Positions 10,201 through 25,200 of a stretch of DNA of 64,000 nt are shown piece after piece. The stretch is from Acholoe squamosa (lineage: Eukaryota > Annelida > Polychaeta > Phyllodocida > Polynoidae): contig OX439035.1 of the NCBI GenBank assembly GCA_949317995.1, forward strand, positions 4,463,227 through 4,527,226, given 5' to 3'. The notes under the pieces were generated by a model, which worked only from the letters and a program-made list of their open reading frames with translations, was not told where the DNA came from and searched no databases. The number at the start of each line of letters is the position of its first letter. Position 1 is the first letter of the stretch. A program made the position numbers and the translations under genes.

Positions 10201-13200
10201 GGGAGTGGTCATTATTTATCACCGGGGGGGTGGTGGGTTTGAGGCTTAGGTGGGCGTAAAAAATGTTCAGACCCCTCCCGAGGGGGGGCTAAAAAGATTT
10301 TGACCCCTCTTGAGGGGGGGGGGGCTATAAATCCTTTTTAGCAAAAAAAGCCTGCGCGCTACTATAGATTAAAGAGTGGCGCGAAAATTCTCTGCGCCTC
10401 CAAGGGGTGGGCACAAAGAATTTTGACTGCCATCGCGGGGGGGGGGGTGTGTGTGGCCTAAAAAGTTTTTGCGCGTCCCCGTTGATAAATAATGACCACT
10501 CCCTTAGCACTGTATAGATGCATGATGATAGAAAGTCTTAAGCCTTTAAGGGCTAATAATGGAGCAGTGCATCATGCCCATTGGTCATCATGATGCACCA
10601 ATGAAGTGCTGGTGCTCACCAGCACTTCATTGGTGCATCATGACGACCCACCGAGAGTGCATCAATCCTGCAGAGTCGGCATGATGCATGAATGTGGCCC
10701 TGGTAAGTAACAGTAACTTGCTGCAATCATACATCATGGTGGCTACCGTAATCTCCCGCGTATAAGGCGCAGCCTGCCTATAAGGCGCACCTAGAGTTTT
10801 TTGGATTTGATCAGAAAAATAAAAAATTCATAAATTTTGTTCTACTGAATGGATTTTAAAAATTCAAAGGGCTATGTCTAGCTAGGGCCCCATGGACCCC
10901 AATGGAATCCCTTATGTCCTACCAGGACTTCAGGGGAGTGTAACATATCAAAATGAAGGTCTTGATCTCCCCCTTGTGGATCCAGGGAGAACTAAAACCT
11001 CACATATAAGACGCGCCCTATACGCGGGAGATTACGGTAATGGGTATGATGCATGAATTCAGCCTTGGCGAGTAACTCTCCAGGGCTGCAATAATGCATC
11101 ATGACGACCAATAGCCATAATGCACTATCTGCATTTAAAAGGTTAACCTCAGGCGTAATGCTGTAGACAAAGAACAAACGTCTTGACACATTGTCTGGTC
11201 TGTTTTTAATCTAAGAAATAACAGCTGACTGTCCCTATTCATAATACCTCAATCAATTTTGAAGGAGAAGCATTTTGTAAAGAAACAAGAAAATATCCAA
11301 AGTAATTAGCCAGAGTTATTTGGCCTTTGTCAAACCAATGTCTCAGGTAACTCGACATAATTTTGTGAACATAAAAATAAAAAATACCGAAATTCAATCC
11401 AGATTTTGTTCATTTTGTAAGCATATGGAAACACTGTAAATTCGCTTGTATATGCTGTGGATTATAAGAGAATCACCTTATATTGGCCACTAGCTGGTCT
11501 GGAGCTGGTTCCGGCGACACACACTGATAAGATGGGACCAGCGTGTCCCTGGAAGTGAATGTTAACCAGGGACAAGGTACCCATCATGGTATGTCTTATC
11601 AGTGGGTTTTTCCTCAACCAGCGAAATTAAAAATGGCGGCTCCACTAGGTCTCCATACTGGGTCCTATAGGTGCAGCTTATAAGGTGCACCTCTACTCAG
11701 GGTGCGACCTATACGAGGGTTTCTGACCAGTGTCCAGAACACAAAAACATTTCTCTGGACACAACAAATTATTCAAGCTGTGTCCAGTGGACACAACTGC
11801 CAAGCCATTCCTTTTGTTCAATTGCTGGGCATGCAATATTTCCCTGTTGAACACAGCTTTGATTCATCATTGTGTCCAGTGTCTGATTGGTCGTGCCCTG
11901 ATGACATTGTTTACGGATGCCCCCAAGGTCTGGCTGGGATTACATCAGGAAATTTACGGTAATAATGATGATAATTTGCGCATGTCTCACCTTAGCTCTT
12001 GCCTCACGAGTAGCCTCAGCCTCAGCCGCCATAGCACGCTGTAGTTGTACAGGCAATCGGACGTCTTTTCTGTAAGTAGAAATCAAATAAATGTTTTAAT
12101 CCATGAATCAAAAGTATAGTTTTTATCTCTACTGAAAGCTTGTAATCAGAAAAGCTTGCAATCAGGCCAATTCTCTAGGAAAATCAGGATGAGGGAACAA
12201 ATTGTAAGCAGTTGATGGGTTTGTGGGCTCATTTCGAAAATCACCAGAACTCAAAATAAGACCTCTCACAAAACCAAGAAAAATGCTTGCAGATTTACTT
12301 GTAATGGCTTCATTCATGCATCATGCCGATCTATGGGCATGATGCATTAATGTCAAATCTCTGTGGAGAAGTGACATCTCTGTGGCCTTAAAAAAAACCT
12401 GAAGGCTGAAAGAACAAACAAATGACTGTAGAAGTAGAGTCAATAGCAGCATATGGCATGAACTGAATTCAATCATGCATGTCCAGGCCTGCAGCTGGCT
12501 GTTCCTGAACAGGTTCTCTGCAAAGTTCAAAGGGTCCTGATTATATCAGGGAAGGAACCATATCATCGCCTCAGTGCAAAGGTGTAAAATGTTAGTGTCT
12601 TTTGGGATTTTAGAGGAAATTTTACCCAAAAGAGATTGAACAGATAATAGATGTTTGACACCATTTCAACAGGTAAGGTCATATTCATTGCAAGAAATTG
12701 TTTAAACATCACTTTCACAAAGACATGTGTCAATGTAGGAGGGGACAGGACTTAGAACAGAATCTGTAGGGTGTTGGTATCCTTTATCAAGTGTTCTTAT
12801 ATTGCCTGGTCCCATAGGCAGCCCCACATAGGGCCAGACAAACCATGGCATTGAACACTGAAGATTCAGCCAGCGTTCACCAAGGAGGAGAAAACCTGGG
12901 GGAGGAACCATGGCAGATGACAGGCATGTAGGTGTCTGCCTATACATATGGACACCAGCTTCCCACACACTTGTTCTATGCCACAGGAAACATCCAGGTT
13001 GATGAGGTTAAGGTTACTATAGAAGCCTCTTCTCCCTCATGAAGCTACTGGGGCCCTTGATAGGGGTTCCATGTCCCATGTCAAATTTGAAAAACTGACC
13101 ATGTCACCATGTCCATTTTAAGGAATTGGCCATGTCTCATGACACTAAGCCAAAAGGTGTTCATGTCACCATGTCGATTTTAGGGGTCTAGAGTCATGCT

Positions 13201-16200
13201 ATTCTGCTCCTTCATGACTTCACCATTAGGGTCCCATCTCCTCAGTCTAGACCTTTTACACCACCACCAGCAGTGCTCAGAAGATAAATGACAAAATGTC
13301 TAAGGCTGTGCCACAGGCACAAGTATGATTGACTATCATGTATTATGGCCATGTCTCACCAGGGCTGCAATGTTAGACATTAATGTCTAGTCAATGAGAT
13401 AATAAGAGTGTGTAAGTGATCCTGTTCTTAAAGGGCTAAAAGTCAGTGATGCATATGTGCAAGGTTTAAAAGTTCCCTTCAGAGAGGTACCTGGCCAGGC
13501 GTGGGAGTTTGGAAGTTTTTTTGTTTTTTTTTTGGGGGGGTTTGATTGATTGATTTGTGTTTTACAGCACTTTAGCGGCACTAAGTGGCTATCCTGTGCT
13601 TTGGGGGGGGGGGGGGGTGGCTAAGAGTGGCAGTGGGGACTGAACAACACTCTTGTAGTGGCATTTTGAGATTGGGTAAAGCTGAACTATTTGAGTACCT
13701 CAAGGGACACAGCATGTTAGTGCATCATACCAACCTTCGGGCAATAAGGCCTTTGTGTGGTTGTACATATATATGAAGGTGGCCTGTTAAAGGGTTAAGG
13801 ATTACCCCGAGGTGTGACAACATCAATACTCTATTCCCATGTGTAAATAATCTCCTGGTAGCCCTCCTAATATGCCTTGTCAGCACAATAGATTTATACA
13901 GGGTCCCTGTTCTATAAGGTAACAGCTTTGCAATGCTCATGGAGACACTGTATCTGCAAAATATGGTAAGGTTTAGATAGATGTAAATACTTGATTGACG
14001 TCTAGTCAATCAAGCAACAATACCATGTAGATCACCGCCTACCTTCTGGTGATGAAAGACCAAAAGACCAGGATAACAAACCGCCGCACAGCATACCCCG
14101 GGAGTATTTGTACATGAATGCCGGCATGAGTTTTGCCTGTTTTTAGTGACTATGTGAGTAGGGGGAATTAATCAGCCTTTGTTCCTGCCTCAACAGCAGT
14201 ATCCAGGGTTGTGGAAGGATCACCAACCGGTCTTGATAGCTCTCTCAATCTTAACCCTTTAAGGGCTGCTGATGCAGAAGTGCATCATGCCCATTGGTCG
14301 TCATGATGCAATAATGAAGTACTGGTGAGCAGTCTCACCAGCACTTCATTGGATCATTATGTCGACCCTCCAGGATCGAGTGTAATGACCCTGTAGAGTC
14401 AGCATGAGGCATGAATGTAGTCCTAGCGAGTTACCTTCCAGGGCTGCATTCATGCATCATGAAAACCAATGGACATTTATGCATTAATAAATCAGCAGCC
14501 CTTAATGGGATAAGGCTGGCCTAAGACCTTGAGATGATACCATAACTTTGTGTTTAACTGCTGGGTTTTGAGAGTGAGTAATACATGTTTAATGCCATTT
14601 CGACAGCTAAGGTCATATCCATGGCGAGAACTACATTACACAATTTCACAGAGGAATGTGAAATTGTGTAATGTAAAGAGTGTATTGATCCTGTGAGGTT
14701 GTCCTGATACATCATGACGACCAGTAAAACTTTTCAAAGTCAATTCTGGGGTGTAATTCCAAAAACTAATGTTCCTAGGCTGAAAAATGCAAAATCAAAA
14801 ATAAGAATCGACCAGTTGAGGGTGGCAGCAAAAAACAGCGCTTCATAATTTCTGAATTGTGACTACCATAATCTCCCGCGTATAAGGCGCAGCTAGAGTT
14901 TTGGAAAATTCTCAAAAAAATGAAAAATTCATAACTTTGTTTCTACTGAATGAATTTTCAAAATTCAAAAACCTATGTGTAGCTTGGGCCACCCCGGACC
15001 CTCCTGGGCCCCCTTATATCCTATTATGACCAAGGGGGCATGTAAGATATCAAAAGAAAGACCAAAGTAAGACGTGCCTTAAACGCGGAGATTACGGTAG
15101 ATGAGACTTGATATTCTAAGTGTCTTGATATATGGTGATTGCAGACAGTAGAAATGGCGTCGCCACAATGCTTGATAACGCAAACCAGCTAATTAAACGG
15201 TTTTATTTCACAAAGATGATTTCCTGATTTCAATAAATCTAATTTCTCCAACACTCTGGTTGCAGAGGTTCATCACTTGTAGAAACTGTTGTGTTGGGTG
15301 GGGCAATCACTGACTAAATATTGGAATGCACGGTCATCTTATATGTTAAGGAAGACTGCTGAAGATGGTCAAAACTTTGCAACAAGAAAAAAAACGCTCC
15401 CCTCCTCTCTCGATGCAAAATACCCCAATAAATTTTGTAAATTTTAACAACTTGTCTGGTTTCATGTGGATATTTATTTGTTATTTATACATAAGGTACT
15501 ATAGTACTTACAACTGCCACAGTGAATACTTCAGCAGAACTGAATTCATGTAACATGCTAACCTTATAGCATTCATCCACTTTCAAGGGATTTTGTGTGA
15601 TGCACACTATAATACTTGGCCTGAAGCAATTATATATGTGAAGATAGCACCCTGTTGTGTGCCTTATAGAATCTGCCTCTGGTTATGATGCACCTTATAG
15701 GCAAGGGTTTTATAGAACAGTACTAAAATCACCATATGTCTGTTAGGTTTGGCATGGGCTCAGGGTGAGCTTTATGTACAGGAAGTACCAAATTTTGGAA
15801 GGCTAACAGGTGACAGGGGAGAGCCTGAGACATGTGCAGGGTCAGATTGCCTCAGAGAGAGACTTGAAGGCTAGGAGGTGACAGGGGAGAGCCTGAGACA
15901 TGTGCAGGGTCAGATTGTCTCAGAGAGACACTGGAAGGCTAGGAGGTGACAGGGAAGAGCTTGTGACAGAGAAGAGCTGTACAAGGTCAGATTGTCTCAG
16001 ACACTGGAAGGCTAGTAGATGACAGGGGAGAGCCTGAGACATGTGCAGGGTCAGATTGTCTCAGAGAGACAGATCCGAAGGGGAAAGCCGCAGAGCAGTG
16101 CCTCAGAGAGCAGGTGGGGTTAAGTGCTATGGGTTATTAAAGGTGGGAGGTAATACTGATGGTATTGAAGCTGACAGGGAGCATATTGAACATAGCAGGC

Positions 16201-19200
16201 TGTAATTGGTGTCAGCTCTAGGGGTAAGTCTAGTATATGCAGTGGGGTCAGGATAATGGATAAAATAATATAGCCCTGGGGATTTACTCAAAGGGCTGAA
16301 TTCATGTATTATGACAACAAATGTGATCCTCTAATGCATTAGCATCCCTTAATGGGGTTAAGTTAACCCTTTAAGGCCTAAAATAAATCATTGTGTTCAG
16401 GTAACGCTACCTACCCAAATTTTTTGGCCTACCATACTTATCGAGACATGGAAGTCTTTGTTTGCACGATCTCGTGCATCAAATTCACACCGCATAGGCA
16501 CGAAAACTTACAGCTGGCCTAAAAAAAATCTCCTAAAAAAAAAAAAAAATCCCTACCTACCTACCCTAACTTTTTTTGACCCCATTACCTAAGCACAACA
16601 ATTTCTTTAGGCCTAACTGCCGTGGTTGAACTAATGCTTCATGCCCATTGGTTGTCATGATGCATGAATGCAGCCCTGGTAAGTAACTTGTCAGGTCTGC
16701 ATTCATGCATCATGCCAAACCTATGGTGTTGATACACTCCCAGAGGGTTGGCATGATGCTCCAATGAAGCGCTGGCGAGCAGACTTGCCAATACTTCATT
16801 GGTGCATCATGACGACGAATCAGTGGCCTTTAGAGGTTTAAGTATGGGTCTGTAGCTTTCTAAAGCCACACATCTAGGTAGCCCATAGCTACCCAAAGGT
16901 AGTTTCTCCCACCAGAGGCCCTCTCTGTTTTATAGATCATTAACATTTATCTTGTTTCCTTCTACATGAGAAAGACGGGCCTCCCTAGCCCACTTAAAAG
17001 GGTGCATTTCTCCTCTTTCCTATCCCCTCGGGATGTGTGTGGTGCACATATGCGCGGGCACTGACACATTCCCCTGTGGGCTTCCCTAGCCCACTTAAAA
17101 GGGTGTATTTCTCATCTTTCCTATCCCCTCAGGTGGTGCACATATGCGCGGGCACTGACACATTCCTCTGTGAAATTTAATGTAGTTCTCGCCATGAATA
17201 TGACCTTAGCTGTCGAAATGGCGTTAAACATCTATTACTCACTTACTCTCCCACCAGAGGCCACTGAATAAATGGTGTGACCGTAAAACAGCGGTCATAA
17301 GCTGGATTCCGCCCCCCCCTTATTTTTGAGCAAAGACCAACTTCTAAATTGTCCAAAAGTTTCTCCTGGCTTATGGCTGAGTTATAAAGAAAACCTTGAA
17401 AAAGTGTCCCAAAATTGGCTTTTATCTTTTCCTTCAACTCTACCCCTGGCTAATGACCAGGGCCGGCTTATGACCAAGGTTTTATGGTATATCTGAACTT
17501 TCCCTAGGTTTGGGAGCTGTGCCAGAATCCATTTCTAGGACCATAATACCTGTAGGCACAGTAGAGACCAAGCTTCATAGAAACCGACACCAAGGGGGTC
17601 GATAGTCGATGTGATTTACAGTTATTAGGTGAATACCGTAAATCCCCGGTCACAAGCCGGCCCTGGTCATAAGCCGGGGGGTGAGTTCAGGAAAAAAATA
17701 AAAGCCGGTTTTTGGGTCAAATTTTTACCATTTTCTCTTTATTCTATAGTATTAGTAAAAAAACCCGGTCATAAGCCGGGGGGACTTTGGGAAAAATTTA
17801 GAAGCCGGTTTGGGCCCAAAATAGAAAAAAAAATCCGGCTTATGACCGGGGATTTACGGTAATACCTGGCGTATTACTCTCCTGCAGACACCATCCGGTG
17901 CTGCTCGGTAGCCATTGGTTCCCCCGATGGCGTTGCTAACCAGCACACATAATGAATTCATGAGGGCTCCTGGGAATGCTCTGTCATGCCTGTCACCAGT
18001 GGTGGCTGTAGGAAGCAGCCACCAGCCAGCACCAAGGACACATCCAATGTTACTCTCCAAGCAGAATCTGTAATGGCCTTGCTTGCTACCTACAGTAAAA
18101 TATTATCTATTATAAAACCCCATTCAGAAGCAGACCTCAGTCATAAGCCGGGGGTAGACTTATACTAGAAGTACTATAAGTTGATAGTGAGGCTCAATTT
18201 ACACTTCTTTCTCTATAAGGGAGTGGTCATTATTTATCAACAGGGGGGGTGGGTTTGAGGGGGTGGGGGCGTAAAATTTTCAGACCCCTCCCGAGGGGGG
18301 GAGCTAAAAAAAATTTGACCCCTCTTGAGGGGGGGGGGCTAAAAAAATTCACCCTCTTTTTAGCAAAAAAGCCAGTGTGCTACTATAGATCAAAGAGGGG
18401 CGCGAAAACTCTCCGCGCCTCCGGCGCGGGGGGGGTGCAAAAACTTTTGACTGCCGTCAAGGGGGGGCGTAAAAAATTTCCGCACGTCCACGCGAAAACT
18501 CACCACCCCCCCTGTTGATAAATAATGACCACTCCCTAAAAAGGACAAAAAAAGAGGACAAAACTGATCGAAAAAGTTAAAAATGGTTGTGAGATGCAGG
18601 TCTAGGACCTCATAAATTCTCAAGTTGGGGGTCAGCTTATAGGTCAGGTTTTACTTTTTGTTGTTATTTCTTCACATAAATCGATTTTTTTGGCTCTAAG
18701 TTAGGGGGTCGGTCGACTTATAGGTGAGGTTTTGAAAGAAATTATATGAATGAAATTTGTCCCAATAATTTTTTTCAACCTTGAATTTTCCAAAGACTGC
18801 AAAGTGCTTATGTAGAATCTTGATAATATATTAAATGTACCGTAAACTCCTGCGTATAAGACGCGTCTTATACGCCAAACAAAATGCTGGTGCATCTTAT
18901 AGCTTACTCTCAAGTTGGGGGTGCGTCTTATACGCGCAATGCGTCTTATACGCGGGAGAATACGGTAGTTTAATACATTTCCAACTAATCTGAAGGGATT
19001 ATTAATGATTTCAAACATAGATTATTAGCATTTTCTATACAATTTTACATGAAAAGGAGGTCAAAACAGGTTGAAAAACGGGGGTAGGTGGAGGGTCTAG
19101 GACCCCCAAAGTTCTCAAGTTGGGGAGTCGAGGTGAGGTTTTACATTTTGTAGATGTGATTCAGTATAAGTCAAATTTCTGGCTCTAAGGGGGTCAACGT

Positions 19201-22200
19201 ATAGGTGAGGTTTTACGGTACCTCACCTACAGGCCGAATCTGACTTTGAGACAAAAGGAAAATGTATAGAAACTGTTGTTCTCAACATGAAATACTGAAT
19301 TTATAGGAGGTAAAAGGCATGGCTGTACAGTCTGCACATACTGTCAACAATTTCCAGCTAAGCTGTTCCTAAGATTGGGACAATCTGGCCTGGACATTTA
19401 ATCTAATGCAAAGGAGGGGAAAAGTCAAATTTCACTGTGATGAAGTTGGTTAACAATACAGTAGTAATGGCAGCATGGAGAGCATATTGGGTGATTCATA
19501 GTCTCCAAATGCTTATTCGATGTGGCGAGAGTAAATTCGGGCGCCCAGAAAATGTTATAAATATTTCTTAGAGTGCCTTAACCCTATCAGGACCAATAAT
19601 GCAGCAGTGCAACGTGTCCTTGGGTCTACATTATGTACAAATGAAGTGCTGGCGAGTCTGCGAGTAGTGATAACAAGAAGTTGGTGATCAGTGGATAATT
19701 GATGATAGCTTTACCAACTAGCTACTCACCAGCATGTACTTTGTACAATAAAGCTATCATCAGTTATCCACTAATTGCCAACTTCTTGTTATCACTATGT
19801 TCATGTATTGGCTATATTACCCCCATAGCCAGATATGACACAATGAATTGTTGGTGAGAAACCGCCAGTGGCCATACCTACCTACGACCTACCTACGCTC
19901 CCAGTCAGGGCCCTGGATGGGGTCGCCATGTCAAATGCTCATAGGGCATCTGTCTTAGGAGCCTATTCTCCTGTGTCAAATTCATAAATCCCCATACCAG
20001 TGTCAATAAGAATGGCCATTTTAGGAAATGCCCAGGTCAAAATTTAGAGTTCAAAGCCTTATGATTATGTTCTAGGTTTGGTATGATGTACGAATGACAG
20101 GGGACATAGACAGAATTCCACGGGAATAACTCCAAACTGGGTGTTTTTTCATATTTCTTCATGATGGTTCTCTGCTTTAAGTAACATGTGGCCTCTAAAG
20201 TATTAGAGCAAAATAAAACCCCCAATTTCCAGCTACTAATCAAAATTCTTAGGAACAGAAGACTTTTAGAGTAGTGGAAATTGCAATTAATTAGCTGGGA
20301 AAACATTCTACTGTTGCAAAGAAATAAACTCAGCAACCTGTACCTCTTTTTTTTTTATATACAGGTTTAGAATTCTAACAAGTTCTAGAAGCTGATTTAA
20401 ACTTAACTTTTCATGACCGCTGATGCAGGAGTGCATCATGTTCATTGGTCGTCATGATGCATCAATGAAGTGCTGTCAGGCACATTGAAGCATCATGACG
20501 ACCAAATAGATGAGGTTTTGAACATATCTCACTAAAACAACCTGGCATCCCAAAGTGCGAGAAGGTTGTATCTGCATTTTCAAGTTTTGCAGGTTAGGCA
20601 AAAGAAGTGTTCCAGTTACTACAGCACCAAGTGGAAACAACAATATTGCACTGGGGCCTGTAGGCACACATATCATAGACAGAGCTTCAGTACTTTCGCA
20701 TAAGGGTTAACAGATGTTAAAGAGGAAAACTCAATTTTGCCAAAATGTCAGTTACAAGCTTTTTGCACTTGATGACGCTGGGATAAATGCAAACGTTTAC
20801 TTGGTCTGACTGCGGGTTTTCTAAATTAGCTTCGCGCTGTGTGAAATAACCCTGAGTAAAGCCAATTCTTGTGGACCGTTACTATTGTACTAAACTGCTC
20901 AAAATTACCGTATCGTCGTGTTTAAACGCCAGAATTTGAATCAGCGCCGGTCTTGTATAAGCGCCGGGGGTATGGGGGTGTTCAAATATCTCTTAAGCAC
21001 TGAAAACTAGATCTTGAATAATTGCCTGTCTTGTATAAGGGCTGGGGGTAACCATGACTCCAAAGTTTTATGTGCCTGGGTGGTTATTCACAACGATACG
21101 GTAATCCCTAGATGCACCTTATACAGCACCAGCAATAAGATATCAACTTGGATGACGATTTGAAAAGAAAAAAATCACACTCACATTTCAACCCTCTCGA
21201 CCTTGACACCCCAAGGGTCGGTTCCTTCGTCTAAAACAGACTGAAAAGAAACAAAGAGACAAATTAGTTATTATGTGGATAGTGATGGAAAAACCTGTCA
21301 GACCAATTCTAACATGAATTTTATTTCATCTTATTATAATCAGAAACGTTCAAAAAGGTGCATGCTTGTCATGATGTAACAAATTATGTGCTGGCATGTC
21401 TTCTTACCAACAGTACTGTGCTTGTTTGAGACTCTGGGAATAGTAATCATTCGTATATGAATAGCATCATTCAATACCAGATGTTCATGGCACAGTGGAA
21501 GCGTGCTGGGCCCATAACCTGATAGAAACTGTTGGTAAATAAAGTAGCTTCAATGCTAGATGTTTATGGCACAGTGGGGGTATGCTGGGCCCATAACCTG
21601 ATAGACATTATTGGTAAATAAAGTAGCTTCAATGCTAGATGTTTATGGCACAGTGGGGGTATGCTGGGCCCATAACCTGATAGACATTATTGGTAAATAA
21701 AGTAGCTTCAATGCCAGATGTTCATGGCACAGTGGAAGCGTGCTGGGCCCATAACCTGATAGAAACTGTTGGTAAATAAAGTAGCTTCAATGCTAGATGT
21801 TTATGGCACAGTGGGGGTATGCTGGGCCCATAACCTGATAGACATAATTGGTAAATAAAGTAGCTTCAATGCCAGATGTTCATGGCACAGTGGGGTGTGC
21901 TGGGCCCATAACCTAATAGAAATTAATGGTTAATTAAGTAGCTTCAATGCCAGATGTTCATGGCACAGTGGGGTGTGCTGGGCCCATAACCTGATAGAAA
22001 TTAATGGTTAATTAAGTAGCTTCAATGCCAGATGTTCATGGCACAGTGGGGTGTGCTGGGCCCATAACTAGTTATAAATATAAATAACAACCAGGGGGCT
22101 TTTTTGCGTCACATATTTGAGATAATGATTGCTTAGTTCCAAAACCTGGCCACCACAATATATAGGTCAGTGATAACTTCCCCAGTCTGTAGACATAACT

Positions 22201-25200
22201 CGTGATATAGTGACCATCATATGCTAGCTCCCTGGTGCTTGACGTTGATTTCAATGCACCTCGATCACATTTAAGACTAGCATTGGCTATATTCAACACC
22301 ATGGTAGGCCCAATGTTGACTATATTCAACACCATGGCAGGCCTAACATTGGCTATATTCAACACAATGGTAGGCCTAATATTGACTATATTCAACACCA
22401 TGGCAGGCCTAACATTGACTATAGTCAACACCATGGCAGGCCTAACATTGACTATAGTCAACACCATGGCAGGCCTAACATTGACTATAGTCAACACCCC
22501 GAATGGTAGGCCTAACATTGACTATAGTCAACACCATGGTAGGCCTAATGTTAACTATATTCAACACCATGGCAGGCCTAACATTGACTATAGTCAACAC
22601 CATGGCAGGCCTAACATTGACTATAGTCAACACCCCAAATGGTAGGCCTAACATTGACTATAGTCAACACCATGGTAGGCCTAATGTTAACTATATTCAA
22701 CACCATGGCAGGCCTAACATTGACTATAGTCAACACAATGGTAGGCCTAATATTGACTATATTCAACACCATGGCAGGCCTAACATTGACTATAGTCAAC
22801 ACAATGGTAGGCCTAATATTGACTATATTCAACACCATGGCAGGCCTAACATTGACTGTAGTCAACACCCCAAATGGTAGGCCTAACATTACCTATATAG
22901 TCGATCATCATTTTATAGGAATTGCAAATATGCACATTTTCTATCACACTATGACATTATACTAATCCTCTTCCACAATTTCAATCTCCCTTCATCCCTC
23001 ATTCAGTGCAGACTTTTTAAGGTGCATTACATAACACTTGGCACCCATCATGCTGGTTGTTATCAGTATTGCAGGGTACCAGACTATGCAATGGTGTCCC
23101 CTAATAAGGAATCTGGAACCTCGCTATATAGATTTCTCTGATAGTCTGTTGGAAGCTAAAGTATGTGTCCTTCAGAAAAAAATATCTGCTGACAGACCGA
23201 ACGGTGGGCATAGACCGTGCTTATTGAATCAATGATTCTGTCAAATGAGATTCCTTCCTTATCACTGACCAGTCCCAAGGCCCTTGGTTTGTGTGGTGTT
23301 GGATGGCTCAGGATAATTCCTTTCCTGACATCAAGATGTCTTGATGCATCATGCCCATTGGTCATCATGATGCACCAATGAAGCACTGGCGAGACTGCTT
23401 GCTTCATTGGTGCATCATGATGACCAATGGGCATGATGCACTCCTGCATCAGCGGCCTTTAGGGGCTAGTAATTCAATTTATTGTAAACAAATAAAGGGC
23501 TGCTAATGCAGAAGTGTATCATGCCAATTAGTCGGCATGATGCCCCAATGAAGTGATGGCGACAATATTTCAGTAGAAAAAGTAAAGATTACAGCAACAG
23601 TTACCAGAATCTACCCAGCTCATATAAAATACTATCTTCACCTCTGATTCACAATTGCCTCAAGTCATTGTCAATTTGGGCAGGAACACTTTCAGTGGAC
23701 ATAAAATAGACCCAGTTATTTCTACTATGTGCTAATTCGTCATGGCAGGTTACCATGGCAACTACAGCACGAGTCAAGTATTTCCCCATGTTCCCCAATT
23801 GCCTTCGTAATTTCCTGGTGCCACGGCCTGGTGTCGGGGTGTGATTGAATTCTCACCGTTAGATTAGACTGCAAGGGTCTTTTTGAAAGCAGGTACCGTA
23901 AATTCTCTTGCATAAGCCATGGCTAATACCAGAATCCAAATAAAAATTAGGTCTATAGGAACCTTAAGCACTTAAAAAAACAGTATTCAAATAAATGCCT
24001 GTCTAAAATAAAGGCCGGAGGTGCAGAGGTATTGAAATTAGTTAGATCCCGGGCACTTAAACAGGCCGCTACAATACCTAAGATGGGGGGAGGGAAGTGT
24101 GTCTATCCTTCATTTAGCCAAAAGCGAACAGTTCAAAATCTCAATTTTGGTGTGCTTGATGACGTCATGGGTCCTCCACTTATCCGTAGCGTCGTGCAGA
24201 GAGGATCCAACCCCCTAGCCATTGTCGAAATTTCAAAAACTCAATTTTTATTTAACATTACCTAAATACATAATTTCAGAGACCAATCACCAATTGCAAA
24301 GGCATCATATCAAGTGTTTTCTATTCCAAACTGTACTTGTCAATATAACCTCCTTGATATAGTTTTGAAGAGAGGTGGGTTCACACATGCACAGTCAGTC
24401 CTTAAGAGCCTGTTGGGGAATGGAATTTTTTACTTTTCACAACTAAGGGATGTGAATGGCATATCCCCCCCACCCATACTGAAAATGATTTATCATAAAT
24501 TTAGTTGAGGGAGGGTGCGGCTGAGCATATACCGAGGGAACCGCTAGGTTCCCTCGGTATAATCTTAATTACCTAATTTCAAAATTTCCCTCAGAAACTT
24601 CAGCATTTCTTTTAATCTACAAGAGTTTCAGAGTAATTGAATCCCCTAACAGAAGACACAATATAAACCTTTAACAAATCTTTTGTATTCTAACTACTGA
24701 ATGCTCATGCACAAATTCACGTCTCGTAGATTACCGGAAAAAAAACAACCACTGGAAACGTTGTTTCCAAGGCACTTTTCTTAAATATTATTACAGGGGT
24801 AGACACTAACATTTTGGACCTGTCTAGTATAGAGCAATGCATTTTCAAATATTCTACTGGCCAAATGGCCAATTTTAAGGGAAATCTAGAAATAATCACT
24901 GGCCCATGCAGCCAAAACTCCTGGCCATTGGCCGCCAGGCCAGTGTTAGTGTCTACCCCTGTATTTACATCAAACGGAGATGAGCAGGGAACTCTGTCTG
25001 CTAATTCAGGAGAAACAAAATTGAGCAAGAGTTCAATTTACTAGGGTTATAAAACTGGTGTTGGATCGGGTGCTTCTGTCTGTTTCCGAGTAGTAAGAAG
25101 ATGCTGGCTAATTTGGAACTTCATCAATTTCCTCATTAGATTCATAAAACCTTCTCAATCGACCTGGAAAGCTCATGATGGTCAACTTTTGGACCAAAAT

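Noticed and set aside
11730-12044. 104-codon plus-strand ORF over a stomatin exon
   Set aside because: It is the opposite strand of the exon at 11991-12069 plus intron; no independent support.
22072-22965. Long overlapping open frames on both strands (up to 148 codons)
   Set aside because: They follow the 33-bp minisatellite; a unit length divisible by three keeps frames open. No start context, splice or family support.
24032-24265. 77-codon plus-strand ORF
   Set aside because: Begins in an A/E-type remnant and has no family motif or splice support.
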